Positions 24,268-36,870 of a stretch of 64,000 nt of DNA are shown one piece after another (the stretch's first letter is position 1; each line of letters opens with the position of its first letter). The notes under the pieces are model-generated. The model was not told the origin of the DNA and made no database searches. It saw nothing but the letters and a program-made list of their open reading frames with translations. The position numbers were made by a program, and so were the translations under genes. Where the stretch lies: assembly GCA_007449985.2 (NCBI GenBank), contig VIIQ02000001.1, positions 1,049,501-1,113,500 of the forward strand. Direction: 5' to 3'. This DNA comes from Desmodesmus armatus. Taxonomy: Eukaryota > Chlorophyta > Chlorophyceae > Sphaeropleales > Scenedesmaceae.

Positions 24268-25500
24268 CATGGGGAGGGGGTGGCTGGTGGTGTGGCGTGG
24301 TGTGGTGGGGCTGAGCATGGTATGGGATCTTGACATGAATCTCTTGTTTGGCTTCAAGGGATGCCTCTATCTGATGTGTTTGGCAACAACCTGTGTTTGT
24401 ACCATAGTGCACTTCTTGCTTGTGCAGCGGACCCATTGGCCGCAGCAGCAGGAGAAGAGAGGGGGGGGGGGCAGTGTGTTCAGCATCTGTCTTATATGCC
24501 GCCAAATGCAGCTTTTGCATGTTGATGCAGCCCCAAACCAATGGCAGGCTGACAGGGTGTCTGTGTCTCTGAGGGACCTGCATGGCCTTTTCCATACCAA
24601 GAGGTGGTGTGTCTTGTCGGGTCTCACACAGTTCACAAACCAGCGGCATGCAGCAGTGCGTTGCCCGTGATAGGACAGCAACAGCAGCAGCCACTTGAGT
24701 GTGCTTTTGTGCCGCAAGGCTAGAGAGTGATGATTGTGTGTGAGAGGGTTGCCAGGGATACCAGCATCACTGCTCATCACTGTTCATGAGCACGTGACTT
24801 GTTGGACGCAGCGGGGGACAGTACTGCCACCATGATGCTGGACTCTTGCAAATGTATTGAAGGTGTTGAAGTAGTTTTGGAGAGTCGTGTTTGAGGTGTT
24901 GGTCATCATTATTCTGTGACAGTGCAGACATTGGGGACGTGACTCAGGCAGCAGGAGCAGTTGTAGCAGTTGTCGTGGCCGTTCTCAATGCGGACGGTGG
25001 CATGGTTGGCACTCACGTTGACCTGGCATATGCTTTTCCTGCTGTTTTGTGTGGCTTCCAAGGCAACTGTGTAACTTGCATGGTGACTGCTTGCTTCCCT
25101 GATCACAAGGTCATGACAACATGCGCTCCATTTTGTGTCCGCAGCCAATGTATGCTGCTGCTTTGCCATATGGCAAAGCTCAGCCGGTGCATGGTGCATA
25201 CTATGCTTGCAACTCCTGGTTACTGTGAAGGGGAGATACACCTGGTTTCCTGCACAAAAACCAACGGCAGCTTCAGCCTCTGCGATCTTACTACAATGCA
25301 CAAAAACCAACATGACAGTTAGCAACTGCTTGTGTAGAAGTGCCAGAGGAGACTTCGAAGACGCATGAAAGAGTGCAACTGCGGAAGGTTTTGCTGTAGT
25401 GGCTGTTCAACGTTGTTCACACTGTTGATCCGCGCAACTCCGCTTATGGCAGTAGCCATGAACGTGGATCTGCTGACAAGTCTGTAGTTCACAGGCAGGG
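24268..25500. other. Intergenic spacer
   Basis: Contains the 3' flank of the CX9C gene, a short G run near 24467 and the 5' flank of the URB1 gene. The short open frames on both strands show no domain and are not annotated. Confidence 0.5.
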
Positions 25501-27320
25501 ATGAAGCAGGACCATCAGCAGCTTCTGGAGGCGCTGAGGGCTGTTCGAGATGTCGACACGTGTCACCGAGGTGCGGCGGGTCGGCCTTTGGTTGGGGTGT
25601 GCAGTCCTGCTGCTGCTGCTGCCGCTTGTCGGCCAGCCTGGCCTTTGGGGCATCTCAACCAACCCAAGAGGACTTCATAAGCAACATACAGAAGTCTTAA
25701 CCAAGCTTCAATCATGTGAATAGCCTGATCATATGTCACCCAAGTTGATGCGGCCCGCCCCCGTCTCAACTGCAGGTCTTCAGACCCTGCGTCGGCAGCT
25801 GCTGCGGTCCAGGCCTGCAGCAGACCAGCTGCTCGCCGACTTCTTCGCAGCATCGCCCTCCTGCCACGAGCTACACGCGATCTGGGAGGTCCAGGTCTCA
25901 GCTAAAGACCTGTTGGTGGCACTGGAGCTCTGCTCCTGCTGCACAACCCTGCTGCGCTATAGGCCTAGCCCCTCCTGCAGCAGCAGCCTCAGGCAACACA
26001 TACTGCACGGACAGGTAATGCACACGTGTGGCAGTAGCACACCCAGGGATCACAAGCTGTAGCAGGCGCACTCAGGCAGCACAATTTACCTGGCCAGCTG
26101 TTCGACATCCTCAATTGTCATGTGACTGTGACATTGATGCATCATAGCAGTGGCATCCCTTGGCAGTGTGGGGCCTTCGGTGGGAAACAGCCAGCCCACT
26201 CTGTGCGTATCACCGTCCCAAGCTTGTTTGCAGCTGTCGTCGGTAAGTGACTATCTGCTGTCAAAATCAATGTTTTTGAGCAAAGTATACTCCCCAACAC
26301 GTCAAGCAATTGGCCGCTCCCTGGTTCCCGCCCTGCCCACGCAGGACCAGCTGGCAGCCTCCCTGCTAGCGCGGCGGCTCAAGGCCGTCTACTTCCACCT
26401 CAGCAGCAGCAACAGGGCCCGCAGCAATGCAGCCTTCGCCCTGCTCACAGCCATAAGCAACAGAGGAGGCAGCATCCTCCGAGAGCTACTGTCCTCATTC
26501 GACACCTCCCTGGCAGTACTGCCAAAGCTAGCACGGCCGCCAAAAGCATCAGCAGCAGCAGGAGGAGGAGGGGAAGAGAGTGTGGGAGGTGTGGCAGCAG
26601 CAGCGGCAGGGGAGCAGCCGGGTCACTGGCTGAGCTGGAACAGTCCTCAAATGAGCAAGCGACCCAGTAGGGCTATGTTTGTGGGGTGGGGTGAGTACCG
26701 ATGCTGCTCCCCCGCTACTGTGGTGCTGCTGCTGCCCTGCCTTGACACTGTAGCAGGGCCTGCCATGAGTTGATCCCTTGCATTGTGGCACCCGCCGTGT
26801 TGTTGGTGTATGGGGTGTCAGGATATTTAGCAACGACTTACCTAGCTGTCAGATATTACCTAATGCAGCCCTGTCGGTCCTCACGCATGCTCCCTTCAAC
26901 TGCCTGAACTGCTTTTGCATGTTGTTGCTGCCTTGTTCTGCCCGTCCTGCAGTTGCTGCCATGTTGCAGTCAGCAGACCCCCTCCTCATGCCAGTACTGC
27001 TGCGCCACCGGGCCCTCATGGGGGGTCTGCTAAACCATCTTGCCACAGACCCCCCTGGCGTTATCCTCGGGGTTTTACAGCTGCTGCAGGACAGCGTTTT
27101 GGGCCCCAGCAGCAGCGTTGCGGCGACAGTGCAGTACGAACTCTGGACAGACAGCGTGCTGGAGCAGCTGGCAACCATCTCTGTCGCTGCAGCTGCTGCT
27201 GCTGCTGTTGGTACTGATGAGACTCGCCCAGCACCTGGAGCTGGCCAGCAGCAGCAGCAGCAGCAGGAGCTAATGGGGTTGATCCTGGGGGTCCCAACGG
27301 CCTTGCTGACAGTGAGGACG

Positions 27321-27352
<32 letters not shown>

Positions 27353-27379
27353 GAGGATGATGACGATGTCAGCGATGGT

Positions 27380-27467
<88 letters not shown>

Positions 27468-30169
27468 AGAAGAAACTCACCAAAAAGCAGCAGACAGCAT
27501 CCCAGGAAGCAGCAGCAGCCGAGGATGCCGCTGCAGCAGCAGCTGCTGCAGAGTTGGTCGCTGACGCAGCCAGCGCAGCTCGCGAACTGCTGCTGCTGCT
27601 GCTGACACGTCCTGAACACGGACTGGTGACCTCACCACCCACACCCTCAAGCCTCACTGCTGCTGCTGCTGCTGGAGGGATGCTCAGCACCACCTCTCTC
27701 ATGATCAGCAGCAGCAGTACCAGCAGCAGTAGTGTCATCAGTGCGGGTGAGAGGCGGGTGCTACGGCTGCTGCAGTGGCTACAGCCAGGCCACCACCCCG
27801 CACATGCAAGGATACTCCAAGACGTCGCACACGCGCAGCCGCAACTCGCTGCTGAGCTGCTGCAGGGTTTAACCTACCAACTGGAGCCTAAACCCTGCGG
27901 GTTTTGGCTAGGTACTGTGGCGTCACTGGGGCAGCTGATTTCAGCAGCAGGGAATGCGGGGTCTGGGCTGCAGCAGCAGGTGCAGCAGGCTGGTAGGCAG
28001 CTGGCGGCGTGGCAGGCTGCCAGCAGCAGCAGCAGCAGCAGCGGCGGCGGCGGCGGCTGGAGTGGTTCGCTGCAGGGTTTGTTGGTTGTGCCGGATGCTG
28101 AGGGGCCTGTGGTGAGGTCTGCAATGCGCTGCTGCCTGCCCCAGGTGTTGACAAAGGTGGGTGAAGGCTGCATGCAATGCTGCTGCTGGACTTGTTGTTG
28201 TGCAGCGATGTGACTGCAGCAGTCAGCATGATGAGGATATGTTCAGGAAAGAGATGCTGCTGCTGGTGTTGCAGAGATTCTTTGTTCGCAGTGCATAGCT
28301 GTCACATGATACCATCAGGAAACAAGCACACTCAGTTTCATGTCTGATCAACTGCCAGGGTGTGCTTTTCTTTTGCAGGGTGTGCTGTCACGCGGCCTGC
28401 AGCACCCCAGCCCCCTAGTGCTTGCGGGTACACTCGGCATCATGCAGCAGGCACTCACCGCCCTGCAGCAGCTCCTGGCACCCATTGAAAGCCTGGCGGC
28501 AGCATCAGCATCAGCAGCAGCAGCAGCGACGGCAGCGGGGGCAGACAGCGTCACAAATGGACAGCTGCAGCAGCAGCAGCAGGTTTTGCAGGCAGCTGCA
28601 GCCAGCTGGGCTGCTCTCCTGCAGCAGCTGAGGCTCAGCACCCGGCTACGGCTGCCTGACGTGTCTGTCGTAGCAGCAGCTGTTACAGCCCTCCAAAGAG
28701 CTGCTGCCAACACCACCACTGCATCAGCATCAGCAGCAGCAGCAGCAGCAGTAGGGGATGCAGGAGCGGGTATGTCTGTAACGAGAGGCAAGTCAGCACC
28801 CCAGCAGCAGCAGCAGCAGCAGTGTGACAGGGCGCAGGCTGAGTGGCTGCTGCCCCAGGCGTGCAGTGTGCTGGGTCGTATGCCCGCTGGCTGCCTGAGG
28901 CTGTGGCTGATGGACACCTGGACCTGCCCAAGCTGCTGCTGCAGGGACAGGGACAGTGCGAGGGCAGAATGGGGTTGTGTTGATATATTGGGGGAGTATG
29001 TCACATGGACATATGTGCCTTCTGTTTTGTTGGGGGTCGGGTGTTGAAAAGGGCTACTTTTAGAGGCGTCCTGGGTGATGAATTGAGCAGATAATGATAA
29101 CTGGTCTGCAGCGCAGATGGACACTGGAGTGCTGCTGCTGCAGGGGCAGGGACAGGTGGCGCGAGTGGTGACACACAGCAGCTAGGGGTGGGTCCCAGGG
29201 GAGAGAACAGGCAAGCGGCAGTGTCAAGGTTTCATTGGTGGAGGCCTGTAGTAGGCAGAAACCCTCACTCAGGCATATCATGTTTCCATTGCACTGCTGT
29301 TGATGTGGTTGTTTGTGCAGGATCTGCTGCTGGCCAGCCCAGAGGTTCAGCTGTCAGCCCTTGCAGTTCTCCATGCAGCAGACACATCAGCAGCAGCAGC
29401 AGCCAGCACATTTACAAGCACAACCATGTATCACTCCTCCCACCCTGCAGCTGCCACTGGTCACACCTCCCGGACTCCTCTCACTCTTCCGGCACTGCCA
29501 GTGAGTCAGCTGCTGCCGCTGCTGCGTCTGGCTGCTGCTGCCACATCAGCAGCAGTACAGCACCTGGCACAGCAGCTGCTGCAGGCCCGACTTACACCCT
29601 ACTGTTGTGAAGACAGCAGCAGGGCTGAAGCTGCTGTGTGGCTGCAGCACCTGCCTCAAGTTTGGCATGCTGCTGAGCTCGCAGCAGCAATCAGCAGCAG
29701 CAGCACTGCAATGGCCGCCGTGCATGCTGCAGTGCTGGGCGGTGAGGCAGCATCAGCATCAGCAGGGGATGGCGGGTGTTTGAATGGGTCCTGGGTGTCT
29801 GCTCAGGTTGCTGTGTTGAACTTTCTTGCAGAGGCTTTAGCAGCAGTAGAGAGGAAACCACAAGAGCCCTGGGAGCTTACTCAAACTGCCTTGGCCGCAT
29901 GTTTGAGTGATCGATCCTCCCCTCTCAGCAGCAGCAGCAGCAGCAGCAGCAGCGCGCCGCAGCCCAGTTTGCTTGCTGTGTGTGCACTGCGGCGGCTGCT
30001 GCGGCTGCTGAAGAGCACTAAGGCAGCAGCAGCAGTCAAGGTGGCGGTGTGTGGGTACGTCACCAGCGTCTGGCAGCAGCTGCAGCAGCAGCAGCTGGAC
30101 CAGTCAGGTTACATCGCTGTGCTGCTGCATCTACTGCGGGAGGAGGGCAGGGATGCCGGCTGGCAATCC

Positions 30170-30206
<37 letters not shown>

Positions 30207-31540
30207 TCCATTGTGGGGATGCTGAACACACACCAGCAGCAGCTGCTGCCTCAGAAGGCAAACGGAAGAAGCCGAAGCTACAGCAGCAGCAGCAGCAGCA
30301 GCAGCCAGCAGGGGTTGAGGACAGCAGTGGTCCCACTGTGCTGCTGCTGTTACCTGCAGAGGCCAGCTGTCTGGTGTCCCTGTACCAGTCAGCAGTACAG
30401 CAGCAGGTGCATGCTAGCAGCCTGCTGTCCCTGCAGCACCAGCAGCAGCAGGGGCAGCAGCAACAGCAACAGCAGCAGCAACAGCAGCAGCAGCAGCCTG
30501 GGTTCAGCCCCAGTGTCAACGATGCGGGAAAGAGCAGCAGCAAGAAGAAGCGCAAGCAAACTGTGCTGACTGCTGCTGATGGTGCAGCAGCAGGCCAGCA
30601 GCAGCAGCACTGGCAGCAGCTGCTGCCGCAGGTTGATCTGAAGCCTGCTGCTGCGGCTGCTGCCGAAGCAGGTGACTTGCAGGCGCAGGTGCAGCAGCAG
30701 TTGCAGGCCATCTCTGCTGTTATTGCTGCTAGTGATGGTCAAGCTTCTGCTGGTGCCAACAGCACTGACAAGAAGCGCAGGAGGGTGTCGGCAGCAGCCA
30801 CAGCAGCAGCAGCAGCAGCAGGCGGGAGCTCTGCCAGCAGTAAGCTTGCAGCAAGTGCTCGAGCATGGCAGCAGCTGCAGCTGCTGCTGCTGGCGGCTCC
30901 TGTCAATGTCGTGGTTGCAGCAGCAGCAGGGGCGGCTTGCAGCCTGGCAGCTCACCAGCAGCAGCAGCAGCAGCTGCAGTTGGAGGAGGCAGAGGGCCAA
31001 GCTGTAGGGGTTGCTGCAAGCAAGCTTACACAGTTTGCAGTGCAGCTGCTGGTGTCTGCCCTGTCCAGTCACGGGCTGAGCTGGGCGCATCTTGCTCCTG
31101 CAGCAATCAGCAGCAGCACCAGCGGCGGCTGGGAGGCAGCGGCAGCAGCTGTGCAGGCAGCGAGCAGCGCCCAGCAGCAGCAGCCGAGCGACGCAATGCA
31201 GGGGCTGAGCCTGCAGCTGTGTTCTTGTTTTAATTGCCCACCATCAGCAACAGCAGCTGCAGAAACAGCAGCAGCAGCAGCACCTTGGAGGGTTGTGCAG
31301 AATGCAGCCTGGCGGGCCCAGCTGCTGCTGCAGCTGCAGCAGCAGCCAGTGCAGTGCAAGCTGCAGCTGTCACACCCCATCTGTTGCGGCATGCTGCGGC
31401 TTGCAGCAGCATCAGGCTGCATGAAGCGCAAGCATACTGAATTGCTGCTGGGTTTTGGTACTCAGCTAATGCAGGCACTGCTGTGCCAGCCTGTCTCTCA
31501 GCAGCTGCTGTTCGGGCCCACTGACAGCCTCAGCCAGTGC

Positions 31541-31584
<44 letters not shown>

Positions 31585-32886
31585 TGCATCCGTTCCCATC
31601 GCTGCTGCTGTGTTGGATCAGCTGCTGCTGCACCAGCCGCTGCTGCTGCAGCTGTTTGCAGACAGCAGCGCAGCAGCAATTGCTGCAGGCTCGCAACTGC
31701 TCACTAAGCAGCTGGTGCTGCTGCTGATATGGCTGCTGCAACGAGCGACAGTGGCCCACCCAACCCTCACAGCCACTGGTGCTCCAGCTGCTGCTGCTGC
31801 TGCTGGGGAAGGAGGAGGAGGGGTTCGTGTTGCTGTAGCCGGCAGTGGTGTTGCAGTGGTGGCTGCCTGCACCCCGTACATCCTCAAAGCCCTCAAACAC
31901 CTACAAGCTGAGCTGGCCAACAGCAGCAGCAGTAACAGCATGGCGTGGGACGGAATCCAAGGTTCTTCAGGGGGTGGCAGCAGCGGTAGTGCATTTGGCC
32001 TGCAGGTCGGGTGTTTGCTGGAACCTCAAGGCGGGACAGGGGAGCCCTCCCTGGTTGCTGCAGCATCCCTACAGCTCCTGTGTGCTCTCAACAGCAGCAG
32101 CAGCAGCAGCGGCGGCGGCGGCAGAAGTTCAAGGGTGACAGCAGAGCTGGCTGCAGCTGTGCAGGATGTTGCTGCACTGTTGTTGCCTGCTGCTGCTGCT
32201 GCTGCAGCTGCTGCAGCTGCTGTGTCGGTTGAAGGTGGTGCCTTACCTGCAGCAGCAGGGCCTGGCAGCGTGAGCAAGAAGAGGAAGAAGGATCAACAGC
32301 AGCAGCAGCAGCAGCAGGAACACAGTCAGCACAGAAAGCCAGACACTGCTGGTGGAGCAGCAGCAGTAGCTGCAGCAGCAGCGTCACAGGCTCCTTGGCA
32401 GGTGGAGCTGTTGCTTGCAGCTGCTCAGGTTCTGCTGTCACACCAACAGCAGCAGCAGCTGCACTGCAGCCACAGCAGCTTCGTAGGCACCCTGAGCCCC
32501 TCACTTCCAGCAGCAGCAGCAGCAGCAGCAGATGCCCCTGCTTGCTGCTTGTCAGAGCAGCTAGTGGGGTTCCTTGTCGATCAGTACAGCAGGCGGCAGC
32601 GCAGCAGCCATGTGGACTGTTTCCTGGCAGCAGCTGTTGGAGCGGCACAGCTGCACACACAGGTGCCAGACAATGCAGCAGCAGCAGCAGCAGGAGCAGG
32701 ACGTATCCTTGCAGCAGCAGGTTCACGGCATTGTGAAAGTAGGGCAGTGCAGCCCCTGCTGCTGCTGCCAGCAGCATGGGCGCAGCGGGTCTTGTCGGCC
32801 AGCCTGTCCTGGCCTCTGACCCCCACACGTGTTGCTGTCGCTGCCCAGCTGCTGCGCCAGCACACAGCACAGCAGGACGTATCCTT

Positions 32887-32920
<34 letters not shown>

Positions 32921-33852
32921 CTGTGCAGCGCCTTTGCTCAAGGGCTGCAGCAGCGTCTTGCAGCTGCTGTGTCAGCAGGCGAAGCTATGGGGGCATCAGG
33001 TGCTGCTGCAAGGAGGGAAGCCCTTGCCTTACTGCTGTCAGCTGCTGCTGCTTACCTAGCAGTAGCCCCAGGAGTATCCTTGCAGCAGCAGCAACAGCAG
33101 CAGCAGCAGCAGCAGCAGGGGGTCCAGGACCCTGTGATGGCTGTCTACCGGCCTGCCATGCTGGCTTTCATCCAGCTGAAGCCTAAGCAGCAGCAGCAGC
33201 AGCAGCAGCAGAGTGTGGAAGCCTCCCCCAGCCTCAGCCCTGCTGCTTCACTTTGCTTGCAGCAGCATGCGGTCCCTGTCCTGCAGCTGTGTCTGCAGCA
33301 GCAGCCGTCAGATGCTGCAGGATGCAGCAAGCTGCTGAGGAAGCTGCTGCCTGCAAAAGGCTACCAGCTGCCTGCCAGCGGCCCAGCTGCTGCTGCTGGG
33401 GCTGGTGTGGACAGTGCTGGGGTTATGCGTGGTGCACCGGGGGCTGGGTTAGCAGCAGCAGCAGCAGGCATGCCTGGTGATCAGCCACACCCACAGCAGC
33501 AGCTGCAGCTGGCCAGCTGGCTGCTGCAGCGAAAGGCAGCAGCTCTAGCTGAGTCACCAGGTGACGCCAAGCATCAGCAGCAGGAACAGGAACAGCTGCT
33601 GCAGCATGTGTCGCTCTTTGTGGGCTGTGTGTGCAGCACTTTGTGCCTGCTGCACAAGCAGTACCCAGGAGACAGCAGCAGTACAGCAGCATCAGCAGCC
33701 GCACAGTTTGAGCAGCAGCTGCTGCAGCATCTTGACAGCTGGGCAGGGGATGTGCTGGCAGAGCTGCCAGACCACCTGCGCACTGCTGCTGCTGCTGGTG
33801 CTGCTGCTGGAGGTGAGGGCTGTGCTGGTGGTCTCACCAGCCAAGCCCCCAC

Positions 33853-33887
<35 letters not shown>

Positions 33888-34483
33888 ATGCAGCCATTGT
33901 GGCAGCAGTGCAGCAGCTGGCATTGTCAGTGCTGAAGCATAGGTTCAGTGACAGCAGCAGCATGTGTTGCCTTAGGCGGCTTCTGGCAGCACTGCTGCCA
34001 GGAGGCACCAGCACACAGCAGCAGCAGCAGCAGCAGTTGGCACAAGCTGACACAGCCGTCACTGCTGCTGCTGCTGGTGGTGGTGAGGTGGAAGATGCAG
34101 CTGATGACCATCACAGTGATGGGGAGGGTCCTGCCAGTGCTAGCCTGAGTGGCAGTGGGTCAGATGAAGGGGCAGAGGGCTCTGACAGAGCAGCAGCAGC
34201 AGCAGCAGCAGCAGAGGGTGTCACTAGTGACACGAGTGACACGAGTGATACTGCAACCTCTGACAGCATGGAAGTGGATGGTGCAGCAGAACACTCGGGC
34301 AGGCATGCTGGCAAGGGCAGTGACCCTGGCAGTGACAGCAGCAGCAGTGATGGCAGCAGTGATGGCAGCAGTGATGGCAGCAGTGGCGACAGTAGCAGCG
34401 CAGACACTTCCTCTACAGCTGAGAGTGACTCAGATGCCACTCAGCACGATCCAGACTCAGAGGCAGAAAACAACCAGGAAGAC

Positions 34484-34518
<35 letters not shown>

Positions 34519-34643
34519 TGGGGATGGCTTTGAAATAGATGACAGAACCTCCAATCGAGTGTTCAACCCAGCTGCTGCCGCTGCTGCACAGCAGCTGCTG
34601 CAGCTGGTGGTGTCTCACTCAGGGTTCCTACCAGCCCTGCTGA

Positions 34644-34688
<45 letters not shown>

Positions 34689-34771
34689 CCAGCCTGCCGG
34701 CGGCTGTAGCGGCTGTAGCAACTCCTCTCTCTTCCTACATGCCGCTGGCTCAAGCCATCTGGAGCTGCACC

Positions 34772-34802
<31 letters not shown>

Positions 34803-34817
34803 GGCAAGGGCCTGGGG

Positions 34818-34851
<34 letters not shown>

Positions 34852-35000
34852 CATGGGTGCACAAGGTGGCACAGCAGGGTTCAGGCATCAGCTGGTGCTG
34901 CTGCTGGAGGTCCTGCTAGACATGTGTCGCCTCTACTGTTTGTCTGAGCTGCAGCAGCAGCCCGCAAGTGACAAAATGAGAAGCGATGACAGCAGCACAC

Positions 35001-35033
<33 letters not shown>

Positions 35034-36819
35034 ATGTGGGGCTGGAGCCTCAGTTCCTTCAGTCCTTGTTGCAGCTGCTGCAGGTGGCCTACACTGCAAC
35101 ACTGTCAGATACAGACAGGGCAATATTCAGGGTGCTGCTGCAGCTAGATGCCCTCCTGCCCTTGGGCGACAGCAGCAGCAGCAGCAGCAGTAGTGACAGT
35201 GACAGTGAGGAGAGGGGTGAGGGCAGAGACAGCTCCACTGCAGCAGCAGCAGCGGCGGGCGGGGTGCCGGGTGTTGTCCAGCAGCAGGAACAGCAGCAGG
35301 ATATATCCCTGCCGCTGCCTTGGCCCCGGTGCCTGTTTGGTACTGCCGCAAGGCTATTCTATGAGCAGCAGCACAAGCTCCGCCAAAGCACTGCTGCTGC
35401 TGCTGCTGCTGCTGTCAATGGCAGCAGTGAGCCAACACCATCAGCAGCAGCAGCAGCAGTGGAGTTTGCGCAGCAGCTGCTGCAGGACAGCTGCCCCTTG
35501 GAGCCGCTGAGGTGCGCTTTGACCGTGGTTTTGTTCCCTGACAGGCGCTGCCTAAACCCTGAAGACGAGCCGGGAGACGCACTCACTCAGCTCTACTACA
35601 ACAGCACCGGCACCGGCACCAGCACCAGCAGCGGCGGCGGCAGCAGCAGCAGCAGCGGCAGCAGCGGCAGCAGCGGCAGCAGCGGCAGCTGGGATGGAGA
35701 GGTGTGTGCAGGGGGTCCTGTCAGCATTGCAGCAGCAGCATACGATCCAGTGCCGCTGCTGCTGCTGGGGCTGCGGGCCCTGCAGCAGCAGGTGCTAGAC
35801 ACTGACAGCTTTGCCGTGTGTGGGCTGTTGGGTGTCGTGCTCAGGGCCCTAGCTGCAGAAGACCAGCAGCTAAGGTCACTGGCCTATGAATGCTTGGCAC
35901 TCCTCAGTGCAGATCTACCCACCCAGTCTGGGGGGTTGGGTCCCCACTTGGGGGATACATCAACCACCACAGGGATGGGATCACAGGTTGAAAAGGCAGG
36001 AAATGCTGCAGCAGCAGCAGCAGGGGTCAGGGGACAGAGGGTATGGGACACAGCAGGAGGCCTGGGGGTGGGTAGGGCAGGGGGTACCCAACAGGCAGCT
36101 GTGCACGGCAGCGGTGAGCGCAAGTCCTTTGGCAGTGTGCAACAGCTGCTGCGGTCTTCCAAGCGGCTGCACCAGCTGCATGCGCTGCTGATGTGGGTGC
36201 AGGCAGGGGTATCCTCCTCACCCCAACAGCAGCAGCAGCAGCAGTGGATGCAGATTCCAACTGCGTCAGCAGTGTTAGCAGCAGAGGCATCGCTGCTGCT
36301 TTTGGCACCTGGACACCCCACGGGTGCTGTTGTGCGGAAGCTCATGGTGCGGCAGAAGGCTTTGGACACATCTGGGCTGCCGCTGTTTGGGAGGATCATG
36401 GGTGGCAGCAGCAGCAGCAGCAGCAGTGGTGGTGGTGCAAGGGGAAGGGTGGGAAGCAGGGTGATGGTGCGGGGGGTGCGCGTGGTGGTGGTGCTGCTGC
36501 TGTGGCGGCTGAGCGGCAGTGGCTGCTGCAGCTGCTGTGGATGGGACTCCGGGTGAGTGGTGATGGTGTGGGGGCTGAAGGGGCTTAGTGATCCGAGGTT
36601 TCTGGGCTTAAGCGGATCAAGGGATCAAGGCTTTTAATAAATGCTGATTTGGGTGTGCAGTTGGGGGTGGTGGGTTGCTGTCTACATAGGTATTGATTGA
36701 ATGAATGCAGCAAGCATATCAGCAATCGAGGCTGCATCAGGCACAGCTGTTTGCTGGCTGGATGCCATGCAAGAGGTCGCGCAAACTGAGAATGTGAATG
36801 ATGCCCTGTCTCTCAATCA

Positions 36820-36870
<51 letters not shown>

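Noticed and set aside
27240..27463. CAG arrays as a CRISPR-like repeat
   Set aside because: They are simple triplet microsatellites with no spacer structure, in a eukaryotic coding exon.
26849..36399. Long open frames opposite or overlapping the URB1 exon
   Set aside because: They are the Leu, Cys and Ala readings of the same CAG repeats in other frames and strands; the Npa1/NopRA1-like segments fix the true frame.
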